NCBI GenBank assembly: GCA_963995505.1
Contig: OZ023197.1
Coordinates: forward strand, 10,157,827-10,221,826
DNA: 64,000 bases
From: Hypericum androsaemum
Taxonomy: Eukaryota > Streptophyta > Magnoliopsida > Malpighiales > Hypericaceae
Reading direction: 5' to 3'
Under the pieces are notes generated by a model. The model had not been told where the DNA came from. It did not search any database and saw only the letters and a program-made list of their open reading frames with translations. Made by a program: the position numbers and the translations under genes. Below, piece after piece: positions 46,308-57,924 of the stretch. The stretch's first letter is position 1, and each line of letters starts with the position of its first letter.

Positions 46308-46479
46308 TTAATACATATTTTCATATCTCGGCATATTCATACATAATCATATGAATGAGTTCAAACATCGGAAATAGTTCGTGTTTTTGTTTCCGTGTGA
46401 AAAATAGTTCCTTTCCACATCACAAAGTCGACACCACCAAAGAAAAAGCACACGAAGAAAATTCTAACCGACAAGCCTG

Positions 46480-46776
46480 CAAGAGAGGCACCTCGATTGG
46501 ATTGCATCTGATGGAACTCCACCAGAAATATAAGATGTTCGAGCTTGAGCAGGGTCAGGACGTTCTCCAAGTAGGCAAGACTTGGATTACTTGGCGACTT
46601 TAGATGGAATCTTAGATGCGGCAATATTAGATGGAATCATATGATACGGCGTTAAATACTGTCAGGGCAGAGGAAAGCAGATCGACATTGAGGTGGTGGC
46701 TTCGAAGCTCGAACATCTTATATTTCTGGGATGGTGGAGTTCCATCAGATGCAATCTAATCGAGGTGCCTCTCTTG
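46480..46776. mobile_element. Foldback (inverted-repeat) element
   Basis: Arm 46480-46546 (CAAGAGAGGCACCTCGATTG...) is the reverse complement of arm 46705-46776, with one base change and one 5-bp indel; the loop is about 158 bp. It lies between the MEQ 3' region and the RLK4 scrap, in a stretch absent from the sister locus at 59660. A transcript through it would form a ~67-bp hairpin. Class unknown (MITE or foldback). Confidence 0.8.
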
Positions 46777-46777
46777 T

Positions 46778-47641
46778 AGAGCCAAAAAAGCACACTCGGC
46801 ATTCAGGGGACGATCGAATATGTCGCACCAGGTAGGTATATGCCTTTTCCTTTCTACGTTGGAATATGTTTCATATATGTCCAGGTGATCAAAAATCACA
46901 CTTGCAATTAGCCTTCTGCAGATTCTCTAACTATAGGACTAAAAGCAAACCGATTCAAGAATAAATTCATTTATGTTTTGAGTAGAGTCGTAGAAAGGTT
47001 TTCCAATCTCATCTAATTTCTACATCATTGTAGTCTTGAACGAATATAACCACTAAATTACTTCATTATGTTACAGAATGACAGGAGTTTAGATAATTCG
47101 TGTATTGACGTTTGATGTGAAGTCTTGATATGCAGAGTATGGATTAGGTGCTATTGCTTCAAAAGAGGGTGACATCTAGAGTTACGGGATCTTACTATTG
47201 GAGATGTTCTCCGGAAGGCCGCCAACCGATGACATGTTAACAGACGGGTTAAATCTTGTTGATTTTATCAAGGAGGCTTTACCAGGTAGAGTGATGCAAG
47301 TTGTGGATCCAGTACTTTTCCGAAGAGATGTTGATGAAATAGAGCCAGCTTCAAGTTCAACTCCACCAGCGAGAGACTATGAGCTGAGTTGTTTGATATC
47401 TGTTCTAGAGATTGGAGTTTCCTGCTCGGAAGAATCACCTAGCCAACACACAAACCTCGGAGATGTGCTCAGGAAACTTTATAGAGTCAATGATACTATT
47501 CTGAGTGCACAGTTGAGTGAAGGCAGGCGCCGAGCTCCCTATGCAAGAACTAGTGCACGCCTCCATCTGAAGTCCGAGACAATGCCTTTCGTCCCAAGTA
47601 GCGTAATAAATTGTTATACTCTTAGAAGTGCTAATATGTAG
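46778..47641 (+). pseudogene. RLK4: kinase end only
   Basis: A short exon 1 end (46778-46831, activation-loop THSAFR-like region, splice donor duplicated as GTAGGTATATG), an intron, then exon 2 (47136-47641). TAC is changed to TAG at 47177-47179. After that the frame is open from MEMFSGRPPTDD through the kinase C-lobe; the normal end is lost and reading runs on to 47641. The LRRs and most of the kinase never existed here: the MEQ 3' flank leads directly into it, as at RLK7. Confidence 0.8.
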
Positions 47642-48126
47642 CGATATTCTTTGTTTTAGCCTGGCTTGGTCTGTTTGTGAAATGTGATGAATATAACCAT
47701 GAAACTCAATTTATGTTAGAAATTAATGTCCAGGCAAGGTTATGATCAGAAATTCCGACATTGGCATCTTGTAAACGAAGAAATTTGTCTACCTCTATGA
47801 GGCAGAGCCAACGTCCTGGTTAAAGTTTCTCAACATCCAATAGACCTCTATCGTTGCATTTTAGGGATGTGGCGCGAGCAAATTAGCACCAACTGAAAAA
47901 CAATATAGCTTATTGGCTAAATACATCAATGGCTGTTTATGTCTCAATGGCTGAATGGCAAAGAAAACTTGTACACGATCACATAACACAACTGCGGCTA
48001 ATGTGAAGAGAGGCCTAAAACCACCTCAAGGAGCCAGCTCACCACCAGCACCACTTCGGACTTCAAAACTTGTAGATAAACTAAGGGCCTATTGATATTG
48101 CACCACCTCCTGAATGATTTCCAAAC
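47642..48126. other. No gene seen
   Basis: RLK downstream flank scrap (to about 47815), then unassigned sequence up to the end of the V-ATPase pseudogene. Confidence 0.5.
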
Positions 48127-49920
48127 TCATCGGCTTTCATCCTCGACGGCACGGAACCCTGCGGTCAAATTGTCATGGAGCTTCTTGAACTTCGCGACCA
48201 GAGCTGCTTCGCCCTCTGCCGGATCCTCAAACTTCTGAGAACTGCAACAACAAAAACAAACACAGGTTAGGACCTGGGACCAGTTTTGGTAGAATTTCAT
48301 AAATGGTCAATCCTCTTGAGGCTACTCTTTGGTTAACTACTTACACGAGGCGGTAAAAGAAATCTCCCAGCCGATGCTTAATTAAAGTGTATGTGATCTT
48401 CTGACCATCCATGCCAGCTCCCCTTTCCACGGCCTGTATATCAACCGAGTAGATAATCGTGCATTCAATAACAAGGTCGACGAAATACCGAGAGTGGGTC
48501 AACTCTTGGCATTACACAAACACAACCACAAAATGAGAATGTTCAAAAGATTCCAACAGAAAAGTAACAGCATTAAGGTGCCACGAAAGCTGAATGCCAT
48601 CATTAGACGACCAAAACTCCTTGTGAAACTTGTCATTCAGCTAATCTATTATTTGTAAAGATCCTAGTGTGTAAATAGGAGAGATACATACTAGAATTCG
48701 GGTAACAGAACAAGTAGAGGTTTGAATGAGAACACGAATAGACTGATGAAATTATGGGATCTTCATTAATCTCAAAATGCTCAAGAGTTTTGCAAAAGAA
48801 CAAACTTACTTGGACAATTTCGTTCAAGTCGTCTTCTCTTTGTAGCACTTCCCCAGCCTTTGTCCTGATGTTAAAAAATATAAGGATCGAACTGCTCATA
48901 GAAAGACTCCAACGCCTGAAAATAGGAGAAGCAACTGCATTCATACAAAGGACAAAAAGTAGAATACATCGAATATGATATCAGCCAGTTTGCAGACGGA
49001 AAATGCTTCCTTTGAGCAAGTTTCTTGTCCAAACCCCAAAAGACCTGTAAAAGATGATGGAAAACATTCAGCAAACCAGAAATAAAAGGAATTCATTGTA
49101 GAAAACCTTTGCTTCTGAAGTTCCAATTCTAACATTTGTAATCTTGCGAATCAGATAATACTAGATTGTGTTTTACACATTACTAGCCACGGGATGGTAT
49201 GCATCTATTTTCTAAATGTAGATATAAGAACAGTGGAGAATAAAAAAAAGATCATTGATAGGCAATATATGTGTCAGCGCTCTTATGAACTCGGGGTTTA
49301 GAAAGTGGAAGATCAAACTATTTGCCAAAAGGCATGTAGCCTAGCGGCACAAGGCGTTGTAAATTTTAAAGAAATTCAAGGTTCAAGCCTTGGCATAATG
49401 TAAAAAATTTACCTTTCAAAAAAAAATAAACATCATCTACTCTTGTCAAAAGTGGCTTGGAACAATGAGACAAGACCGTATTTCAGCAACAGTAATCAAC
49501 TGTAGGTAAAGGTTCTTGCACGCATGTCCTGTTTTATATAATGACGACATTAAAACCCAGGTGCAACAATTAAGGGACGTGAAAAAATACTTAAATGTTA
49601 CCGGCAAGATAAAAACATCAAAATAAATAAATAATTTAAATGCATTTTTTTACACTATATTCACACATAACATCGATAAAAAAATATCAGTGGGACACTT
49701 GACAACAGGAAATGAAGATGTCCACCAAATGAAATGTTACATAAAGGAACTGATGTCAGATTCTTTCTGGCAATAAGAGGAGAATATCTTTAAGCAAAGT
49801 AACTAACAAGGGAGAGAGGTAAGAGGTAGACCAGTCGTCCAGAAATTTCACGCAGAGCTTCTGCCCAGCGAGATGTCGAGTCTGCCATCATGTCTCTGAA
49901 GTATTCTGCTATGGTAATCC
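48127..49920 (-). pseudogene. V-ATPase catalytic subunit A pseudogene (3' part)
   Basis: Minus-strand exons of the vacuolar H+-ATPase A subunit (ATP hydrolysis, V1 sector). 49832-49920 has [11 protein letters not shown] ... [19 protein letters not shown], lacking about five residues after DM. About 48960-49044 has [20 protein letters not shown]. 48810-48915 has [11 protein letters not shown] ... KAGEVLQREDDLNEIV, with one extra T causing a frameshift. 48345-48433 has AGMDGQKITYTLIKHRLGDFFYRL. 48127-48241 has QKFEDPAEGEAALVAKFKKL and ends ESR-stop. Exons between these are missing, and the nucleotide-binding 5' half is absent. Splice sites around the last two exons are intact and join in frame, so it is a genomic copy and not a retrocopy. 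Confidence 0.92.
49331..49427 (+). mobile_element. tRNA-derived SINE
   Basis: A ~97-bp element with a perfect-looking box A (TAGCCTAGCGG, 49337-49347), box B (GGTTCAAGCC, 49380-49389) and an A-rich tail after TTTACCTTTC. It sits where missing V-ATPase A exons should be. Similar tails occur at 53800 and, reversed, near 27790 and 28210. Confidence 0.65.
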
Positions 49921-50000
49921 CTGAAGACACCATAATATCCTCGATGAGTCGGGAAGCAATCCAAATAGCAAGATCCTTCATTTTCAAACACCCGTTAGGC

Positions 50001-50815
50001 AAGAACATGTTATTGGGAAGAATACCGGAATCCATAGGCAACTTAAGTCAACTATCAGTGCTTGAAATGGCTTTCAACAACCTAGAAGGATCAATTCCTT
50101 CGTCCATTGAAAATTGTCAACATCTTTATTACCTTTCCTTTCACTCGAATAATCTCACCTGACAGATACCTGATGAGATCCTAAACATTCCTTCATTATC
50201 AGTATTCTTGGGACTTTCCGGAGATCATTTGTCAGGAAGTTCACCCCAGACAATAGGAAAGCTAACAACTACTAATGAGAATTGGCTGCACTCTGAATCC
50301 AACTAACCAAGGAGATTGGACATATTGCAAAGGCTGGACACTACAATTGACGCGGGTTCGGCTTTGCTCTATCTTCATGACCTGTGCGAAGTACCGATTA
50401 TTCATCGCGACTTGAAGCCGAGCAATGTTTTTCTTGATGACAAAATGGTTGCGCATGTTGGGGATTTCGGACTAGCAAAGTTCCTTTCAATATCTCAAAG
50501 TTCGTTGCATTACCAAACCAGCACACTCGGCATTCAAGGAATAACTGGATACGTTGCACCAGGTATGTGTTGTTTCGTTTCAATACATCAAGATTCGATT
50601 GGTTTTTACTTCTGACGATATTGATGCAAAATTTTGAGCTGCAGAATACGGATTAGGTGTTGCTGCTTCGAAGGAGATATACGGGATTATACTACTAGAG
50701 ATGTTCTTCGAAAGATGACCAACCGATGATATCTTCACACACGGGTTAAAACTCGTGAATCTTATCAAGGAAGCATTGCAAGAAATAGCAATGCAAATTG
50801 CAGATTCAATTCAAT
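50001..50815 (+). pseudogene. RLK5: internally deleted receptor kinase scrap
   Basis: About three LRRs ([20 protein letters not shown]..., 50001-50270) jump directly to the middle of the kinase (NWLHSESN at about 50277). The kinase then runs through HRDLKPSN (from 50403), VGDFGLAKFL and GYVAP to a good GT donor at 50563. A short 81-bp intron leads to exon 2 at 50645, where E-Y-G-L-G is restored, but several codons are missing and stops follow. The left edge abuts the V-ATPase A pseudogene. Confidence 0.82.
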
Positions 50816-51147
50816 TTGTCTCATCCTACGCAAGACAGCCTCGCAGGTCTTTTGTAACATGACGTCTCAGGCAATGTGACTGTTTCAATTTGTCTATGAG
50901 TGACAAGATTGAACCCGAGAGTATTAAACTAAAATAACTCTTGTTCGTTGGAAAATTTTTTGTTAATATAATTTAAATTTTTTATTACTTGAATCAAACA
51001 AACAGTTTGGCTTAGATGAGTCGTTTAAGGGAGCGGACGTCCCTAGAGAGAGCCTAATGAATTTAATTTGAACTCCCGATGATTATTCCCAAAATTAGTT
51101 TTTGATAACTTTTGTTCTCTTTTCGGTCTCAGTTCGAGTGCAGAATT

Positions 51148-52152
51148 AGTTTTTTCCTTCACAGACAGAATGATTATAGTTGACTACGAAATGCGCGCAT
51201 TTTAATAATAGATTCACTTATTTTAAAAAATACACATATACTAAGTAGAATATTATCTATTAGTATTTAAATGAACCCATTTGCACCAAATCTACACACA
51301 AAAGCTTTTATCAAGCATGCCTCAAAAGTATGGTGGATGACTTAATTGTTTCTTTCCTAGGAAGTTCGTCGTGGTGGTGCAGATAGTGGAAGGGTCCCAT
51401 TATAGGATTAAGCCACATACCGTGGACTGAAAGGCATTGGTACGCCTCTAGTGGGAGAACTTGGGGCAATCATTCTAGGGTTTGAGTTAGTATGGGAGCG
51501 GTCATCTTGGCGGATGATTCTCAAGGTCGACTCTTCCAATGCTGTACTATGTGTTCGTTGGGATGTCGCATGCTACCACCCACTTCGAACCTCATTCACC
51601 GAGCATGAGAGCTCTTTGGACGCGACTAGTAGATATAGATCTAGCACAATTTAAGAGAGGAAAATCGTGTTGTTAATATCTTATCAAAGCATGCACTTGC
51701 AGTGTCTTTTTTATTTTGTTTTGTTGGATGTCTCATTGACGTCTTGTCTAGATGTATATTTGGATGACTTGAAAGGGTTAGTTCCACCCGTTGTCTTTTA
51801 GAAGTTAATGAATAAAAGTTAGTGTGTCCTTTACCTTTGGTTTCTTGCACAAAGTAAACTAAATTAAATATTAAGATCCAGATTCGAATTGTAACTCAAA
51901 TATTAATAATTAACTAATTTTACTCTTTTGGTAAGAAAGTTACAATCCAGAGAAGAGTTTTTCACGAATTCAATCCATTTTGGATATTTAACATACATCT
52001 TAATCAAACGGAAATCGGTGTCGAGGACTTTTTAGCAATGATTTCAAAACAGAATGGGAAGTAATCCAAAAATCTTCAATTTTTTTGGTCCACCTGGTCT
52101 ATTCGGTCGGACTGAGATTTTTTATACTAATAATTACTAAATAAGGTGAAAT
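51148..52152 (+). repeat. Duplicated block, copy 2 (with LINE RNase H scrap)
   Basis: Matches 15352-16343. It includes a dispersed-repeat member (51331-51445) and the LINE RNase H fragment at 51451-51655 (GELGAIILGFELVWER, KVDSSNAVLCV). The copia C1 insertion is absent here, so this copy shows the earlier state. Confidence 0.75.
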
Positions 52153-52489
52153 AATTGTAATTTAGCACCAAAATAATAAAATTTCAAATAATTTCAAACA
52201 TTCATAAACTTTGGTATAAAATTTATTAAAGCAAAATTTTCAAACATTAATTTACCAAGTATAGAAGTACATGAAGATGATGATACGAGTTTTCTTGTTT
52301 GATATATTAGTCAAATTTGCTTGACTTAATTGATATATTATAAAAAATTGGTTAAATGATAAATTTATTATGGAAGTGGAGGTGTTGGTTCTAAATTAAA
52401 TTAGATAAAATAAAAAAATAAATATTTAGTTTTCTTACCTGGGCAAACCGGGTCACTTGTAGATGTCAGATCGGACGGTGTGACTAGAT

Positions 52490-52815
52490 TTTGAGCAGTC
52501 AAACTGCTTTCTATTTGTTAGTAAAAATCGACTTGGGATTCGTCCAAAGTAGTCGTCCGACCGGTCGGCTGTGGTTTTTAAAACACGGCCTTTTAGTTAG
52601 AATTTATGAATGTCATATATATGCTAAACAATATAATTTGAGTTGGTTGTATCGTGGACGACTACAAAAAATATAGTGGACGACTTTGGTTGTTTCTTTC
52701 TTTCCAACTACGAGTCTACGAAGTTCATCGTGGTGATGCAGATAGTGGAGGGGTCCCATTCTCGAATTAAGGCAAATATCGTGGACTGAAGATGACAGCC
52801 GAAAGACGTCTCCTT
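52490..52815 (+). repeat. Dispersed repeat copy (~250-300 bp form)
   Basis: Aligns with 28380-28640; the core is GTGGACGACT...TGTTTCTTTCTTTCCAACTAC, then TCATCGTGGTGATGCAGATAG and ATCGTGGACTGAAGATGAC. In copy 1 of the block the corresponding stretch was replaced by copia C1. Confidence 0.7.
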
Positions 52816-52865
52816 TGGTTAAGTTTTCCACCATTTTTGGTTGTCAAAGTCCTAGAGCTTTTTAT

Positions 52866-52881
52866 AAGTAAAATTATGTTA
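52866..52881 (+). other. Empty target site of the 23-kb LINE
   Basis: AAGTAAAATTATGTTA occurs once here, in sequence that continues to AATAATTAG and AAAGATCC. At 23082-24480 the same 16 bp occur twice around the LINE. This is the unoccupied paralogous site. Confidence 0.85.
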
Positions 52882-53260
52882 ATAATTAGAAAGATCCTAA
52901 ATACAATTAGGGTTTTATAAAATGCTGTCCGTGGACCCGACCGGAACCAAACCAAGTCATTTTTTCCTTCTAAACATGGATGGTGTATCAACCATTGGTC
53001 AACAATCAGTTGATTAACCTAGTTAAATTGGTCTATTCATACAAAATATTAAAATAAACTTCCTTCAAATGATCTTATAAGGTGATGTGGGGTCCTGATG
53101 TTGAGAGCTCCGGATTTATTTTTCCAAAAATATTTACATGTTGTAGGAAAAGAGCTCTTTGCTATGATTGATAATCTTATACTATAATAAAGAGAATTTC
53201 TTTTTTATATGATTTGGTGTCACATGTGAAAATGTCAAAACTACTCGTAAATACTAAAAT

Positions 53261-53600
53261 CTTAAACCCAAAACTCAAATCCCAAACCCGAAACCTAAAA
53301 CAACCCAACCCCTAACCTCATACCCCTGAACTCGGACCCTCGACCCTTGGATTCCCAAACCCGGGGCCCTAGACACCCAGACCCCGTACCCCCAGATTCG
53401 GACACTCGACCTCTGGACCCCGAACACCAGGACCTTGGACCCCAGACCCCGACCCCCAGACCCTGGACCCCCTACACCCGGACCCTCGGACTCCGGACCT
53501 CTGACCTCGGACTCCGGACACCCGGATCCTGGACCCCGACCCCGACCCCGACTCCCGGACCTCCTGACACTCGGACCCTCGACCCGTGTACTCCCTGGCC
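53261..53600. repeat. C-rich degenerate tract, copy 2
   Basis: About 340 bp of AAACCC-type words passing into GACCCCGGACCC-type words, sister to 24838-25700 but shorter. The left flank (53060-53260) also matches 24680-24840. Confidence 0.8.
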
Positions 53601-53744
53601 TAATGTAACCTCATTATCCTGAATCCCATGGCGGTGTCGTCAATATCATAAACCGGGCAGTTTCTCACCCAACCAATGCATTCTTAGTCCAATGTCTGCA
53701 TGTAAGTATTTTTAGTGAATTACATCTATCACGAATTGTCAAAG

Positions 53745-53812
53745 GGCTCGTAACTTAATTGTACAAGGCGTTATAATGCGTCATGGTGTAAAAATTTATC
53801 TTTCAAAAAAAA
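53745..53812 (+). mobile_element. SINE-like remnant
   Basis: ACAAGGCGTT, then TGGTGTAAAAATTTATCTTTC and an A-run, matching the middle and tail of the SINE at 49331-49427 with the central part deleted. Confidence 0.5.
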
Positions 53813-53960
53813 CATCTATCACGAATTGAATTATAGACCTTCGCAAATTCTCTACATCTTGTGCCACTAAATCAAACACTCTTAGACTATCTTTCTTTAC
53901 GTAATTGAAATGACAAAATAAAAGGGGTCAACTGTTTTAATGGCACGATGGTACTATTTT

Positions 53961-54682
53961 TACGAGAGAGAAAATCTTCCTAGAGTCTCTCCTGTTTTTA
54001 AATATCACTCTTGGGATTTCTAGTGTTTTAAAAGTTATAGTCCCTTCTGTTTAATCAAATTGTTACCACGGAGGCACAATGAAACGCCAGCTTACGGAGG
54101 GGAAAATGATATTATTGAGACTAAGAAAAAAAATATCATTTTAGATTATAGATTTTACGTTTTTTTAGCTTCTAATAATTAAGATTGAGTTTGTGGCCGC
54201 TAATTAGATACACCAATAATTACGTATATATTCAATATCAACAAATTGCAATTATTTTTTTGTCTATATTAAAGTCACAAAATATTTTGACATCAAGTGT
54301 TATTCAAATACTAAGCATAATTAATATATTTTTGTTACAAAAAGACGATAATTACAAGGTTAGAAGATGAATGATAAAATAACAATGTAAAACAAACAAG
54401 TCTAACAAATACTATTATCTTAAAATATTTTTCAAATTTATAATGTATGTAAAATATATGTATTTTTGTTAAAAACTATTATGTCAAAGTTGGAATATAG
54501 ATTTAAATTAAGATTTTCAAAAAAAATATTATTTATTACGATATAGAAATATTAAAATTTCTCAGAGATACCATTGTATTCCATGGATGGACTTCCCTCA
54601 AATCAATGCATTTTTCTGTGACGAGTGGAAACTCTCCGGGGCATCAATCAAATGTCTTGGTCTTCTGAGAAAAGTAATTTCA
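53961..54682 (+). repeat. RLK upstream flank, copy before RLK6
   Basis: Matches 34777-35300 upstream of RLK2, with an extra AT-rich stretch at about 54190-54410. It ends at GTCTTGGTCTTCTGAG, which in RLK2 lies about 180 bp before the ATG, then jumps into coding sequence, so core promoter and signal peptide are deleted. Confidence 0.75.
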
Positions 54683-57600
54683 AAAAAAGTGTAACCACTG
54701 ATCCTCTGGAAATCTTGGAATGATTCTGTCCCTCACTGCAACTGGTCCGGAGTCATTTGCAACAAACGCCACCAGAGGGTAGCGTCCTTGATCCTTAAAG
54801 GTCGGAAGCTGTCTGGACCAATATCACCCCAGATCGGAAATTTGAGTTTTTTGAGATACCTAGACCTCCAAAACAACAGCTTCCACGGTGCAATTCCTCA
54901 ACAAGTGGGTAGGATGTTCCGCCTGCAACATCTCATGCTTGGCAACAACACGTTGGGAGGTGAAATACCTGTCAATTTGACCTCTTGCTCCAACCTCGAG
55001 ACGTTGATTTTAGAAGAGAACAACCTCGGCCGGAAGATCCCGGCTGAGCTAGGTTCCTTGGTGAAGTTTCAGACACTTGCAATTTACACAAACAGCTTGA
55101 CAGGAATGATTCCATCGTCTCTTGGCAAACTTACAAGAATTTTATTTGGCAGATAATAAACTGGTGGGAAAGATTCCAAGTGAGATAAGTAGACTACAAA
55201 ACTTGATTACTTTCTCAGTTGGTGTCAATAATTTTCGGGAGTCATACCTCCATTTCTATTCAACATCTCTTCGACTGAGAACTTGTCACTCACTGATAAC
55301 AAATTTTATGGAGGGATTCTTGACAAAGGCTTCAATCTTCCGAACCTCCGAGTGGCCTTTTTGCGGGGAATCAACTCTCTGGTAAAATCCCAAGCTCATT
55401 AACTAATTCATCTCACCTGCAATACTTTCAGATAAGTTATAACAATTTTGTTGGACGAGTTCCTTCTAACATAGGAGATCTCTCCGGTTTAATTGTTTTC
55501 AGCGTAGGGATCAATAATCTGGGAGAAAATTCCACTAGTGATCTTGATTTTCTAGCATCTTTAGCAGAACTTGAATATCTAGACTTTTCTAATAACAATT
55601 TTGGAGGTTCTTTCCCTGAATCCATAGCCAATTTTTCAACCAAACTCGGTAAGTTATATGGTGAAGGCAATCAAATCTTCGGTATGATTCCTCCTGCTTT
55701 AGAGAACTTCACAAACTTGATTTTACTAAGCCTTGAGGATAACCTTTTTACGGGTGTGATCCCCTCCAACATCGGGAAATTGCAGAAACTGCAAGTACTA
55801 CAAATAGGAATTAACAGGTTATTGGGTAGAATACCATTCACTATAGGCAACCTTAGTCAACTATCAAATCTGGACTTGTCTACCAACAACCTGGAAGGGT
55901 CAATTCCTTCATCAATTGGAAAGTGTCAAAATCTTAATTACCTCTCGGTTGACTTGGATAACCTCACCGGACAGATACCCGAAGAGATTCTAACAATTCC
56001 TTCATTATCAGTATACTTAGGACTGTCCAGTATTCACTTCTTAGATAGCTTGCCCCAAACATTAGGAAAACTAACAGCAGTTAATATATTGAATATTTCG
56101 TACAACTTGTTGTCTGGTAAAATTCCTTCAACAATTGGAAGCTGTCTGAGCTTGGAAGAACTCTACATGCAAGGAAATTACTTTCAAGGAATTATCCCTG
56201 AATCTAAGGCCTCGTTGAAGGGACTCCGGGTCCTCGATCTTTCACGAAACAACCTGACAGGAAATATTCCAAGAGTGCTGGAGGGTCTGACATACTTGTA
56301 GTATCTAAACATCTCTTTCAACAATCTCGAGGGAGAGGTGCCAATACGAGGAGTCTTTGCCAATGCAAGTGCCATCTTATTAGCAGGAAACAGTAGACTT
56401 TGTGGTGGCATCCCAGAACTTCATTTGCCAAACTGTCCAACTAAACGATCAAAGAAAGGAAAGGCTACTAAGTTCAAGCTGGTGATCATAATTGGTTGCC
56501 TGTTGTTGTTTTCTGTCTAGTAGTAGTTCTTTTACTTCTCTTCTGGAAGAAAAAATGGAAACCGAAGCAACCTGCGTCAACCTTTGGTCCTGAACCCCAC
56601 ATCACAATTTCTTACAAGAGTTTGCATGAGGCAACCAATGGATTCTCTTCTCAAAATTTACTGGGATATGGTAGTTTTGGCTCTGTGTACAAAGGGCTCC
56701 TCGACCAAGTCAATAGACCAGTAGCAGTCAAAGTTCTTAACCTTCAACGGTAAGGAGAATCCAAAAGTATCACAGCTGAATGTAATGCATTGAGGAACAT
56801 TCGGCACAGGAATCTCGTTAAGCTCATTACCTATTGCTTCAGCTTGGACTACAAAGGTGATGAATTTAAAGCTCTCGTCTTCGAGTTTATGCCAAACGGG
56901 AGCTTGGAGAGTTGGCTGCACTCTGAATCCAATCATCCAAGAGGATTGGACATTCAACAAAGGTTGAGCATTGCAATTGACGTGTGTTCAGCATTGCACT
57001 ATCTTCATGACTTTTGTGAAGTACCAATTATTCATCCCGACTTGAAGCCTAGCAATGTTCTTCTTGACAATGAAATGGTTGCGCACGTCGGGGATTTCGG
57101 ACTCGCCAAGTTCCTTTCAACGTCACAAATTTCATTGCAGAGCCAAACAAGCACACTCGGCATTCAAGGGACAACCGGATACGTCGCACCTGGTATATGC
57201 CTTTTTCTTTCTACTTTGGAATTTGTTGCATATATATCCATGTGATCCAAAATCATACTTTCAATTAGCCTTCTACAGATTCTCCAACTATAGGACTAAA
57301 AGCATACCTATTTGAATTTCAATTAATTTATGTTTTGAGTAATATCGTAGCAAGGTTTTCCTATCTCTCTCATCTAATTTTTACATCATAATAGTCTTGA
57401 ACGAATATAACCACGAAATTACTTCATTGTGTTACGGAATGACAAGAGTTGAGATAATTTGTGTATTGATGTTTGATGCAAAGTCTTGATATGCAGAGTA
57501 TGGATTAGGTGCTATTGCTTCAAAAGAGGGTGACATCTACAGTTACGGGATCCTGCTACTGGAGATGTTCTCCGGAAGGCGGCCAACAGATGATATCTTC

Positions 57601-57924
57601 ATAGGCGGACTAAATCTTGTTGATTTTATCAAGGAGGCTTTACAAGAAAGAGCGATGCAAGTTGTGGATCCAATTCTTACTTGAAGAGATGTTGATGAAA
57701 CAGATGCAGCTTCGAGTTCAACTCCTCCACCCGCTAGAGAAAATGAGCTCAGGTGTTTGATATCTATTCTAGAGATTGGGGTTTCCTGCTCGGAAGAATC
57801 ACCTAGCCAACGGGAAAACCTCAGAGATGTGCTTAGGAAACTTCACAAGGTCAAGGATACTTTTCTCAGTGCGCAGTTGAGTGAAGGCAGGCGCCGGATG
57901 ACCTATGCAAGACGCAGGTACTAG
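54683..57924 (+). pseudogene. RLK6: promoter-less, broken LRR receptor kinase
   Basis: Starts within the LRRNT region (SVTTDPLEILE-like) with no start codon or signal peptide. It spans all LRRs, the membrane segment, the kinase and exon 2 (57497-57924; intron 57193-57496). Breaks include frameshifts near 55130, 55240 and 55370, TAG near 56299 in the last LRR, a 1-bp shift near 56512 in the membrane segment, TAA at about 56751 in the kinase, and TGA at 57682-57684 in exon 2. The catalytic loop reads H-P-D (57033-57041) in place of HRD or HCD; DFG is intact. It is closest to RLK1 in sequence and has the same end, ARRRY. Confidence 0.88.
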
